A DNA stretch of 10,771 nt from assembly GCA_038222915.1 (NCBI GenBank), contig JBBRHH010000167.1, positions 1 to 10,771 on the forward strand, read 5' to 3'. A model generated the notes under the pieces. That model was not told where the DNA came from, searched no databases, and worked only from the letters and a program-made list of their open reading frames with translations. Every line of letters starts with the position of its first letter. Position 1 is the first letter of the stretch. Positions 1 to 6,327 of this stretch are shown here, in pieces. The stretch is from JBBRHH01 sp038222915 (GTDB taxonomy: Bacteria > Planctomycetota > Phycisphaerae > Tepidisphaerales > Tepidisphaeraceae). The position numbers were made by a program, and so were the translations under genes.

Positions 1-369
1 GTAGGCGATGTTCAGCACATGATCCGACTCGTGATAGGGAAGATGCACCTTCAGCAGGTGCAGGTCGCGGTTGATGGCGTCGATCAGTCCGACCTGCCGC
101 GCCAGCAGATGCACGGCGCCGATGCCGGCACAGGAAAGGCCGCGCGCACGCCCGGCCATCTCGTAGTGAATATTGCTGGCCGAGAACTGTGGATCGGCCC
201 CACCGGGACGGTTGGCCGGATCGAGCCGGCGGTCGATGCGACGCTTGCTCTGGTTCGGCGCTGTGTTGCTTGCCGGGGCGGTTGGCGTTTTTCTTTGATG
301 AGGCGTACGCGCCTCGGATTCGGATGCTGTTGCGGCGGTGAATCGTGCAATGGGGTATCGTTCCGCCAT
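1..369 (-). CDS. IS1380-type transposase, N-terminal part (cut by window edge)
   Basis: The minus-strand frame is open from an ATG at 369 to the window edge, giving 123 residues. From about residue 44 it reads like the N-terminus of planctomycete IS1380-type DDE transposases: a basic stretch (KRRIDRRL), then SNIHYEMAGRARGL, GIGAVHLLARQVGLIDAIN and finally VHLPYHESDHVLNIAY, which I recognise as a family hallmark preceding the catalytic core. The catalytic DDE residues would lie beyond the left edge, so activity cannot be judged. The first 43 residues are Ala/Thr/Pro-rich and not obviously conserved, so the true start could be elsewhere. No terminal inverted repeat or target duplication was recognised upstream. 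The family call rests on recalled motifs. The element could be intact, decayed or domesticated. Confidence 0.75.
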   Translation of the reverse strand, partial: MAERYPIARFTAATASESEARTPHQRKTPTAPASNTAPNQSKRRIDRRLDPANRPGGADPQFSASNIHYEMAGRARGLSCAGIGAVHLLARQVGLIDAINRDLHLLKVHLPYHESDHVLNIAY

Positions 370-559
370 GACCAATCGTCTTCAGCCGTTGCGCATTCCG
401 ACCGGGTGGACCGTCGTTTTTAACGATGCCCTTTATGAGGTCGATCCAAACCCTGCGCAGGTCGGGGAGGGCGATTACGTCGTGTTGTTCAAGGAGGATA
501 TGCTTCAGATGAGGCACGTGCAGTTCAACCGACTGCTGGATGTTGGGCGGCATGGGTGA
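368..559 (+). CDS. Small conserved-looking protein, function unknown
   Basis: This 63-residue frame begins with MTNRLQPLRIPTGWTVVFND and has protein-like composition: an Ile-Pro-x-Gly-Trp core, an EVDP motif, a hydrophobic VVLFKEDMLQM stretch and a NRLLDVG ending. It reads better than its shadow frames, but I cannot name a family with certainty. The pattern resembles small hypothetical proteins that continue after the LLD(L/V)G motif, so this copy may be C-terminally shortened; that is recollection, not proof. In-frame ATGs at 338 and 353 would lengthen it inside the transposase gene. I chose 368 because that is where conserved-looking sequence begins. Its ATG overlaps the opposite-strand transposase ATG within one CATG. 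No clear Shine-Dalgarno sequence is seen, only a GGGGT about 11 bases upstream. Confidence 0.45.
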   Translation: MTNRLQPLRIPTGWTVVFNDALYEVDPNPAQVGEGDYVVLFKEDMLQMRHVQFNRLLDVGRHG

Positions 560-1053
560 CTCCTGATCGGATCGTGGTCTTTACCGCATCGATTGTATAC
601 TAACATAATACGTACGCGTAGCCAACGAAATTGTTTGGGATTTTATTTCTTTCGGGGGACTGGCGCTGGTGCTGGGCGAGGTACGCACCGCGGAGCGGTG
701 GGCTTTGGGGTGGGGGAGTCGATCGTTTCGTCGCCTCGATCTCGCGGCAAAGCCACTGCGCTTGGCCGCGCGGGACATTCGTTAGGGGCTGGCAGAGCGA
801 TGGCTGGGATTTCAGGAACATGACGGAAAACAGCGGCAAGGAATGGCAAAGAGTGCAACATGTACTTATCCGTGAACGTCCGCTTTCTGCCTCAATCCAA
901 CGAGGTAGTTTTCGTTCTTGAAATGGGAGGATCAAAGCTCCGCTAATGACGATATTCTCCCGGACGACCTCTCCGAATCCTCGACGGCCACCCGTACGGC
1001 CATCCGATACTCAAGTAATTGGCCGTCGATCAGCGGACGCCGTATTGCACCTC
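560..1053. other. Intergenic stretch without a convincing gene
   Basis: Several short frames cross this region on both strands, but all are Pro/Arg/Ser-rich or low-complexity and none shows a domain. An AT-rich patch around 592-612 contrasts with its surroundings and could hold a promoter for either side, though no well-spaced -35/-10 pair stands out. A small hairpin (CACCGC, three-base loop, GCGGTG) sits at 686-700 in a G-rich tract. The block from about 640 to 800 resembles degenerate dispersed repeat DNA, but no second copy is present in the window. A GGGAGG at 924-929 precedes an ATG at 946 that extends the next gene; its spacing of 16 bases is too long for a normal ribosome binding site. 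Confidence 0.4.
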
Positions 1054-1728
1054 ATGAAGTTTCTGCGACTTATTCGAGCGTTCTTTGGTCGGCTCAGGCA
1101 TTTGGGCCCCGGCGTCGAGTCGTATTATTTGCTTGGGCGGCGGATTACAGCGCTACAGGCTTCCCCGCCGGCCGGCTATCGCCTTGTGGTGGTCACCGGC
1201 AACACCGATCCGCACTTTGACGATTTGATTGCCTACAGCGCCCTGCAGGGCATCGGCTCGGACTGGTGCCTTCAGGAATTGCGCGACGGGGTGTTTATGG
1301 TTCTGGCGATTTGCCGGAAGTCGGGCGGGGTGGCCGGTGCGGCATGGGTTGCCACGCGCGCGCACGCGATCGATCCGATTTATCACCGCTTTGATCCCGG
1401 GCCGTTGGGATCGTGGATGCTGAACGCTTTTGTTTCGCCGGAACATCGCGGGTCGAGGCTGCAACGGCACATGGTTCAGCCGCGTTTCGTTAGGCTGCTG
1501 GCCATGGGGAAGCAATTCGCTTACGCCGTTGTTCGTTGCAACAACACGCCGTCGCTGCGGAATTATCTAAACGACGAATTCGTGCCGGTAGTCCGCATCG
1601 ATCTTATTCGCGTGGCCGGTCTGACGCTTACCAACTTTCGTCGGCTGACGCATGCTTTGCCGATGGGGAGGTTTACCGCGAAGGTTTGGCCGGGGTCGAT
1701 TTTTTTGCACTTTTGTATGGCCGGATAA
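1054..1728 (+). CDS. GNAT-like N-acyltransferase
   Basis: The predicted protein has 224 residues. A basic amphipathic N-terminus (residues 1-30) precedes a GNAT-like core. The strand-loop-helix around residues 120-141 reads WMLNAFVSPEHRGSRLQRHM, matching the layout of GNAT motif A, in which a beta strand leads into the R-G-x-x-x pyrophosphate-binding loop of acetyl-CoA. Residues 164-176 (NTPSLRNYLNDEF) resemble motif B, the usual Asn/Ser...Tyr...(G)F segment. The second glycine of the canonical Q/RxxGxG/A loop is not evident, so the fit is approximate. The substrate is unknown. The frame opens at 946, but its first 36 residues look non-coding, so I prefer the ATG at 1054 although neither start has a good ribosome binding site. 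It appears monocistronic. A FemAB-like or other GNAT-fold transferase is the alternative. Confidence 0.6.
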   Translation: MKFLRLIRAFFGRLRHLGPGVESYYLLGRRITALQASPPAGYRLVVVTGNTDPHFDDLIAYSALQGIGSDWCLQELRDGVFMVLAICRKSGGVAGAAWVATRAHAIDPIYHRFDPGPLGSWMLNAFVSPEHRGSRLQRHMVQPRFVRLLAMGKQFAYAVVRCNNTPSLRNYLNDEFVPVVRIDLIRVAGLTLTNFRRLTHALPMGRFTAKVWPGSIFLHFCMAG

Positions 1729-1785
1729 AGGGGGATGATTTTAAGCAGTGTGGTGAAGGCTGGGTGGCGAAGGAAGGGAGGCATG

Positions 1786-1794
1786 TGCTAAAAT
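1786..1794 (+). promoter_or_regulatory. Extended -10 promoter for the toxin-antitoxin operon
   Basis: TGCTAAAAT matches the extended -10 pattern TGnTATAAT, with five of six hexamer bases. It lies 23 bases before the antitoxin ATG, so transcription would start near 1801 and leave a leader of about 17 bases. No good -35 hexamer is seen, as is common for extended -10 promoters. The leader is short enough for autorepression by the antitoxin, which is typical of such operons; that regulation is inferred. Confidence 0.45.
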
Positions 1795-1817
1795 CGGAGG
1801 AGAAGCACTGGAGTCAA

Positions 1818-2108
1818 ATGAGTTCTGCAACATCCACTATCCAGGTATCTGGTCTCGCAAGGACGAAGCTTGACGCGCTGCGATCGCAGGCGAAGGCGGC
1901 GGGTGTGACGGCCGAGGTTTATGCCAAACAGCTTATCGAGGAAGGCGTGGCTCTCGAGCAACAGGCGCGCAGCAAGACGTTTGATGCGTTGTATGGGCCG
2001 GCGCAGGAGCGATTTCGCAAGAGTGGGATGAAGGAAGAGGTTCTGGATGAACTGGTGGACGCGGCGCGCACGCGACACCATCGACGGACGACGAGGAAAA
2101 AGAACTGA
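1818..2108 (+). CDS. Ribbon-helix-helix-like antitoxin
   Basis: The 96-residue protein pairs with the PIN toxin immediately downstream. Residues 7-13 (TIQVSGL) look like the DNA-contacting beta strand of a ribbon-helix-helix fold. Two helices follow, about 14-30 and 32-49. The charged C-terminal half, with DALYGPAQERF and a basic tail ending RRTTRKKN, would be the part that binds and neutralises the toxin. RHH antitoxins dimerise, bind an operator at their own promoter and block the partner RNase. The ATG at 1818 is chosen because it follows GGAG at 1810-1813 and the promoter at 1786-1794; the longer open frame upstream overlaps the acyltransferase and is not protein-like. The stop codon abuts the toxin start. 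The RHH assignment rests on secondary-structure pattern, not on a recognised signature. Confidence 0.65.
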   Translation: MSSATSTIQVSGLARTKLDALRSQAKAAGVTAEVYAKQLIEEGVALEQQARSKTFDALYGPAQERFRKSGMKEEVLDELVDAARTRHHRRTTRKKN

Positions 2109-2603
2109 GTGCCGCGCTCCGCTTTTCGCATCGTGATCGACACCAACACGCTGCTGCGTGGACTCGTGAGTAGTGGTTCTGCCGCGGCGCAGATACGACG
2201 GGCCGCTGAAGAGCGAATTTTCGTCCCGCTCCTAAGCAAGCCTGTCCTTGATGAGTACCGCGCCGTCCTCCTGGACGACGCAATTTCCAAGCGGTTCCCC
2301 GAGATTACTCAGAAGGTCGTCGAGGTGACTATTCGTCGGCTACGCTTCGTAGGCGACTATCTGCATGCGCCGAAAACGAAATTCGCGTACAGCCGAGACG
2401 AGCGCGACGAGAAGTTCATCGAACTGGCAATCGGCCTGAACGCGACACACATTCTGAGTTCGGACAAAGATCTCCTGTCGTTGCCACACGGACAGAGCGA
2501 AGCTGGCAGGCGATTCAGGCAACGGTTGCCGGGTGTGGAGGTGATGGACGCAGGACGCTTCGTTCGAGAATACGGGGATGAGCCGGGCATCAGCTATCGC
2601 TGA
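2109..2603 (+). CDS. PIN-domain RNase toxin of a type II toxin-antitoxin pair
   Basis: The 164-residue protein has the features of the 'putative toxin-antitoxin system toxin component, PIN family' group. The first strand ends in VIDTNTLLRG with the metal-ligand Asp11 and Asn13. A second acidic site is Glu49 in LDEYRAVL. The third acidic cluster is RDERDEKFIELA (Asp97, Asp100, Glu105), followed by HILSSDKDLL with Asp119 and Asp121. These acids coordinate Mg2+ or Mn2+ for single-stranded RNA cleavage in PIN nucleases, and all expected positions are filled, so it looks catalytically intact. The start is GTG directly after the antitoxin TGA with no gap, and GAGGAAAA in the end of the antitoxin gene can serve as ribosome binding site. 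This arrangement favours translational coupling. The RNA target is unknown. Confidence 0.85.
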   Translation: MPRSAFRIVIDTNTLLRGLVSSGSAAAQIRRAAEERIFVPLLSKPVLDEYRAVLLDDAISKRFPEITQKVVEVTIRRLRFVGDYLHAPKTKFAYSRDERDEKFIELAIGLNATHILSSDKDLLSLPHGQSEAGRRFRQRLPGVEVMDAGRFVREYGDEPGISYR

Positions 2604-2749
2604 TTTGGATGCCGGCTTTTGCACACGATTCTTCAATCGCGGTAGTGGACCACGTCCTTTGAGCCTGTCCCGGAGGAGCGAGGTGACGTTTTTGATTGGG
2701 AAAATACCGGTTTCGATCCTGCGTGAAACTCGGGAGATTGGGAGACGGT

Positions 2750-2796
2750 GGGCGTAGATCCATCGGCACTTCGACCCAGGGATAAATCCCTGGGCT
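2750..2796. repeat. Dispersed palindromic repeat, copy A
   Basis: The core at 2775-2794 is a perfect inverted repeat, CCCAGGGAT, a two-base spacer, then ATCCCTGGG. The bases before it (GGGCGTAGATCCATCGGC) align with a second, diverged copy near 4453-4500 (GGGCTTGGATCCTTCCGC). The format, GATCC then a short arm then AGGAT, resembles the small interspersed palindromes common between genes in several bacterial phyla. No transposase or other function is apparent. Confidence 0.5.
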
Positions 2797-3054
2797 TAGA
2801 CAGCTCTGGGCGTTTCAAGTCGGGTTGGGGGGGCGATCTTGATGTGCAGCTGGTGCAGCGGCTGGAATGCAACGTGTCGCTGGATGCAGAGGGCCAGCCG
2901 AAGAAGCTTCGCCGAGGGCGACGTGGATTTATTATGAATGTCCCCTTGTCGCTCCCTAAGGGTTGTGAAGGGGGATCGGTGATCTGGGCTGCTCGGCTTC
3001 AAACGGCGGGGGTTTGCAAAACAGGCCTTATTCTAAATCCGTCGTCTACATTAT

Positions 3055-3073
3055 TGGACAATCCTCCTGTCCA
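3055..3073. promoter_or_regulatory. Inverted repeat upstream of PEP-CTERM gene, possible operator
   Basis: TGGACA and TGTCCA form a 6-bp inverted repeat with a 7-base spacer, 100 bases before the next start codon in an AT-richer patch. The size and symmetry suit a dimeric regulator, but a chance palindrome cannot be excluded. Confidence 0.25.
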
Positions 3074-3172
3074 TGTTACCCTCTACCGGATCAGTTCGGC
3101 CGCTTTCTGAAGAAAAGTGGGATCGCGAGCGGCTTTACGCCGTGCGTGACGATCCGTCGAAAGAGGAGGAAA

Positions 3173-4054
3173 ATGCACAAGTCTCGATTACGGCTCCTCA
3201 TTGCAGCCCTTGTCAGTTGCGTCCCTCTGGCACATTCAGCGCTCGGCGCGCCCTATGAGGCGTATACCGTGACATCGGCAGGAGTGACTCTTGCGACTAC
3301 AACAGACGGGCGTACTAATCAGTCGGGCACCATCACCTCGGGGCCGGCTTCATCCAGTGCTCCTGCGGAGAACGACTACTACAGTTCGGTGTTAGACGAG
3401 TTTGGAGTGGCTCATGTTACCAGCGGGCACGGCGAGTCCGCTTCGTCTGCGTCTGTGTTCGGTGGAGTCTTGCGAGGCTCGGCGACCGGCAGCGTCGGGA
3501 TGTCACCGCCAGACGGTGGTACAGCTACGTGTAACTCATTTGCGACTGCGCATTTCAACGACACTTTAGAAGTACTCTCCGATACGCTAGCTGCTGGAAC
3601 GCTGATCCAGTTGGAAGTCACCAGCACTCTTCACATCGAAACGGCCACACCATCCGTCTATATTGATAGCATAACGAATTCTAGTGCCTCCCTGGACTAT
3701 CTAGCCACCGTAAATGGTCTCAACGGAGGAGATACCAGTTTTTATTATACTGTGGGTGATGGCGTTGGCGGTTATGTGGCGCCCGGTGTGTATACGGAAA
3801 CACAAATCATCGACTTACACGTCGGTGAGACATTCTATGTGGTCGGAAACCTACATATGGGTGGAGTGGCATCAAACGGTGGTTATGCAATCGACGCCAG
3901 TAACACCGCGAATATCTATCTCAATCCCCTGGATCCCAGTGTTTCATTCTCTGCGGCCAGCGGAGCGACTTACTCCGCGGTTCCCGAGCCCGGAACGTTT
4001 GGACTCGCGTCGTTCGGGGTATCGACCCTGCTTATTCGACGCAAGCGGCGATAA
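3173..4054 (+). CDS. Secreted PEP-CTERM sorting-domain protein
   Basis: The predicted protein has 293 residues. Residues 1-26 form a Sec signal peptide: basic MHKSRLR, hydrophobic LLIAALVSCVPLAH, then cleavage after ALGA. The C-terminus carries a PEP-CTERM tail (residues 270-293): VPEPG, a short hydrophobic stretch FGLASFGVSTLLI and the basic end RRKRR. In exosortase-bearing bacteria this tail directs a protein through the inner membrane, where it is cut and delivered to the cell surface or biofilm matrix. The body is Ser/Thr/Gly-rich, with many short beta-strand-like segments and no enzymatic motif, typical of structural matrix proteins of this class. The start at 3173 is supported by GAGGAGG at 3163-3169 and by the signal peptide; the frame further upstream is not protein-like. 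No exosortase or EPS genes are in the window. A terminator follows at 4154. Confidence 0.85.
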   Translation: MHKSRLRLLIAALVSCVPLAHSALGAPYEAYTVTSAGVTLATTTDGRTNQSGTITSGPASSSAPAENDYYSSVLDEFGVAHVTSGHGESASSASVFGGVLRGSATGSVGMSPPDGGTATCNSFATAHFNDTLEVLSDTLAAGTLIQLEVTSTLHIETATPSVYIDSITNSSASLDYLATVNGLNGGDTSFYYTVGDGVGGYVAPGVYTETQIIDLHVGETFYVVGNLHMGGVASNGGYAIDASNTANIYLNPLDPSVSFSAASGATYSAVPEPGTFGLASFGVSTLLIRRKRR

Positions 4055-4153
4055 CGGGACAAATCGTCGATCCGACCGGGTGGGTTGAACCGAACCGAAC
4101 AGTCCGGAGTCGTGTACCTACCGCGTTAACGCGCAGCCTACTAACTTGCAACA

Positions 4154-4196
4154 GGGACATACATGTGAATGTACGCCCCCTTTTTTGATTTTTTTT
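4154..4196 (+). terminator. Rho-independent terminator after PEP-CTERM gene
   Basis: A hairpin with stem TACAT/ATGTA around a GTGA loop, extended by outer GGG/CCC pairing across a small internal loop, is followed by TTTTTTGATTTTTTTT. It lies 100 bases after the stop codon of the PEP-CTERM gene and points along the same strand. The stem is modest but the T tract is strong. Confidence 0.6.
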
Positions 4197-4452
4197 AGCG
4201 ATCCATCTTACCGAGGTCGGTATCCTGCTGCAGCGAGTTCGCACTGTGTGCGACTGCTCCGGCAATGGCGGCACGCAGAGTATCGGCAGCCTGCTGGCAC
4301 CGCCGCATTTCTTCTATAACTGACTCGCAGAGAGAGGAGGCGGATTTTGAACAAGGTTCTGAAATGCTGACCTCGTTGGAGGCCAGCGACTTACAAGCGT
4401 GCCTGGAGTCGCTGTTGTAACGAAAATATTTGACGGCGAGGTGAGGTTGAGT

Positions 4453-4500
4453 AATGGGCTTGGATCCTTCCGCGCTCTCGGTCCTCAGGATGAGTGTGAA
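4453..4500. repeat. Dispersed palindromic repeat, copy B (diverged)
   Basis: GGGCTTGGATCCTTCCGC matches the start of copy A (2750-2796) with few differences. The unit closes with CAGGAT, so that ATCCT and AGGAT can pair as a hairpin stem. Unlike copy A, the long perfect palindrome has been lost or never formed. About 20 bases further on, TTACGCGTTGCATGACGA (4521-4538) resembles TTACGCCGTGCGTGACGA (3135-3152), hinting that the repeat unit is longer than its palindromic core. Confidence 0.4.
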
Positions 4501-4599
4501 TGACGGCCCGCGAGGTCGGCCTTACGCGTTGCATGACGACGCTCCAGCCTTCTGCTGTTGTTTGCCCTTCGCGAAAGGCTTCGAGGCGGCGGCTAATTT

Positions 4600-6096
4600 C
4601 TAGCGGCGCGGCTCGGTGATCACCGACGTACGCGGCGCTCGCCTGCGACTCAGGTCTGTTCCGCCGTAGATTTGATAGCCGAGAACTTCCGATTGATTGA
4701 CTGGCTCGGAATACAGTTGTTTGGGGACAAATCCGGCGGGGAGGCGTTCGACCCGGAAGCATCCATCCCATGTATCCCAGGCCTGCGATGTTACGCCGTT
4801 GCGCTTTGAGGCCTCATATTGTTGTGGAGGGGCGGCAATCGTCACCTTGACGATTGCCAGTTCGCCATCGCGCAATGCGCCTGCGTGGACCGCGGCGGCC
4901 GGGAGCGACGAGTCGTCTGTGTAGGTATCCACACCCCAGACCATCCCGGCCGTCGAACCCGTCAACTTGATGTAGAGGACTTCGCCGACTTTTCCGCGCA
5001 GACTTTGCAGGCTCGGCGCGGCTGGAAGCGTGGTGACATCGGCCTGGGCGTCCGGCGGGAGAATTTGAAAACTTCCGTCAAAGGGGCCATAGGGACGGCT
5101 GGTCATGCCATTGCGCGTGCTGCCGGCGTAGCTTTCACGGGCCGGTCGGACGGCGATACGAAGGAGTCCCTTTTCCCCGTCCTGAAGCGCGCCGGCATGA
5201 ACGGCCGCCGCACTGAGTGGCGAGTCGTCGGTGTAGACGTTGTCGCCCCAGATCGTCTGGGTGGTTGAGCCGGTGACTTCGGCCAGAACGATCGCGCCAT
5301 CCTGCCCGCGATACGTCTGGATCAAGTCGTTGGGAGTACCAACGAACGGCGCAGGCCCGTTGCCCCGTCCCTTGGGATCAGGCATCGCCTCCAGGCTGAA
5401 GCTTCCTTCCCAATGTTTGTAAGGACTGCTATCGATGCCATTGCGCGACGAGCCCAGATATTCATCCTGACCTTTGAGGAACTTCACCAGGATTGCGCGC
5501 TGTTCTCCCGGTTTGAGCAGGCCGGCATGCACGGCCGCCGCGCCCGGCGAGGAGTCATCTGTATAGATGTCGGTCCCCCAGACGGTGCCCGTGGTCGTCC
5601 CGGTGACGATCAATGGAATTGATTGACCCACACTGTTGCGAAATGACGCGAGGCTCTGAGCCGCGAGGAGGCCGGATGGCCAAACCGCCTCAGCGTCTTG
5701 TTGATCCGGACGGGCTGAAATCCGCTCGATTTCCTGCCGAACCGCCGCCGCCTCCCGATCGCGATGTGTAGCGGTATAGAGGTCGGCGAGCGTCTGAAGT
5801 TGCTCGATGGCCGCCTGGCGCTGGCTTGCCATCCGCCGATCCAGTTCGGCCTTGGCCGCGGCCGTTTCTTCGTGGAGTCGGTCGCGCACTTTTCGGGCCG
5901 GCTCCGGCAAGGCGCGATCGCCCTCGACCGACTCAGGCCGGATTACGAGCTTTGCCGTGCCGCGTTCTGGTCCGGTTCCATTTTCCTCGACCGGAGTCGT
6001 TTGTGAAAAGGCAGACGCAACCATCATTGCCAGGAGTGCCGCAGTTACCAAACCAAACCGGGGCAGGCGAAACGGAATGTTTTCTCGAAGAATCAT
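4600..6096 (-). CDS. Exported protein with coiled coil and three tandem LCCL domains
   Basis: The predicted protein has 498 residues. Residues 1-31 are a Sec signal peptide (basic start, then LVTAALLAMMVASAF, cleavage near SAFSQ). Residues 66-128 are charged, Ala-rich and probably a coiled coil. Three homologous LCCL-like domains follow at about 147-233, 257-343 and 362-448. Each repeats an (I/V)WG...YTDDS...AAAVHAG core, then Y.(G/A)S.RNG(I/M/V).S and an aromatic DGSF-type ending. LCCL domains are known from eukaryotic cochlin, Limulus factor C and apicomplexan surface proteins, where they act in adhesion or ligand binding. The canonical LCCL cysteines are absent here; the only cysteine in the mature protein is near residue 446. 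An AAAGGA lies 8 bases before the ATG. It seems monocistronic and divergent from the HTH gene. The ligand is unknown and the cell-surface or periplasmic role is inferred. Confidence 0.85.
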   Translation of the reverse strand: MILRENIPFRLPRFGLVTAALLAMMVASAFSQTTPVEENGTGPERGTAKLVIRPESVEGDRALPEPARKVRDRLHEETAAAKAELDRRMASQRQAAIEQLQTLADLYTATHRDREAAAVRQEIERISARPDQQDAEAVWPSGLLAAQSLASFRNSVGQSIPLIVTGTTTGTVWGTDIYTDDSSPGAAAVHAGLLKPGEQRAILVKFLKGQDEYLGSSRNGIDSSPYKHWEGSFSLEAMPDPKGRGNGPAPFVGTPNDLIQTYRGQDGAIVLAEVTGSTTQTIWGDNVYTDDSPLSAAAVHAGALQDGEKGLLRIAVRPARESYAGSTRNGMTSRPYGPFDGSFQILPPDAQADVTTLPAAPSLQSLRGKVGEVLYIKLTGSTAGMVWGVDTYTDDSSLPAAAVHAGALRDGELAIVKVTIAAPPQQYEASKRNGVTSQAWDTWDGCFRVERLPAGFVPKQLYSEPVNQSEVLGYQIYGGTDLSRRRAPRTSVITEPRR

Positions 6097-6272
6097 GGTC
6101 GGTTTCCTTTCAATACCCCGGGGCCAGCTATCGCGACGGCGTGCGGGGAGGATCGATCCGCAATGGATTCGACGGCGATCCTGCCACTTAGTTTCCCGTC
6201 CAGAGCGCGCCGACGGCGAGTAAGATCACACGGAAATCGTATCACCGAACCTCCGCTCCTTTGGTAAACGTT

Positions 6273-6299
6273 TTGTAACATCTTCCCGAGTTGCATAAT
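6273..6299 (+). promoter_or_regulatory. Possible promoter of HTH regulator gene
   Basis: CATAAT at 6294-6299 matches the -10 consensus in five of six bases, with TTGTAA at 6273-6278 as a -35 candidate (spacer 15, slightly short). The start site would be near 6306. That excludes the ATG at 6298 and supports translation from 6328, which has its own GAGAGGA ribosome binding site. Confidence 0.35.
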
Positions 6300-6327
6300 G
6301 GCTTACGAATTTCGAGAGGAATTTCAG

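Larger units (their letters stand above)
2604..3172. other. Intergenic stretch with dispersed repeat; no convincing gene
   Basis: An open plus-strand frame crosses 2748-3110, but its start lies inside a palindromic repeat and its sequence shows no recognisable domain. The segment at about 2820-2935 has slightly protein-like composition on both strands and might be a decayed gene fragment. A palindrome occupies 2775-2794, and a smaller inverted repeat at 3055-3073 lies upstream of the next gene. No well-formed promoter was recognised for the gene at 3173. Confidence 0.4.
4055..4599. other. Gene-poor stretch between convergent genes
   Basis: The stretch separates the convergent 3' ends of the PEP-CTERM gene and the LCCL gene. 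It contains the terminator at 4154-4196 and repeat copy B at 4453-4500. On the minus strand a frame without stop runs from about 4521 down to 4195. Its last part has helix-like composition, but its only ATG (at 4308) would give just 37 residues, so I do not call a gene. Other frames are repeat-derived. Confidence 0.4.

Noticed and set aside
600..935. A 111-codon minus-strand frame and overlapping plus-strand frames
   Set aside because: Low-complexity, Pro/Arg/Ser-rich translations on both strands with no motif; more likely degenerate repeat DNA.
946..1053. A longer N-terminus for the acyltransferase starting at 946
   Set aside because: The extra 36 residues are not protein-like and the GGGAGG upstream is 16 bases away, too far for normal initiation.
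2748..3110. A 120-codon plus-strand frame starting with MGVDPSALRPRDKS
   Set aside because: Its first third is translated repeat copy A and the rest shows no domain or ribosome binding site. The same type of peptide arises from the repeat at 4453.
4391..4771. A 126-codon minus-strand frame overlapping the LCCL gene
   Set aside because: Out of frame with the LCCL protein and partly translated from repeat copy B; no independent support.
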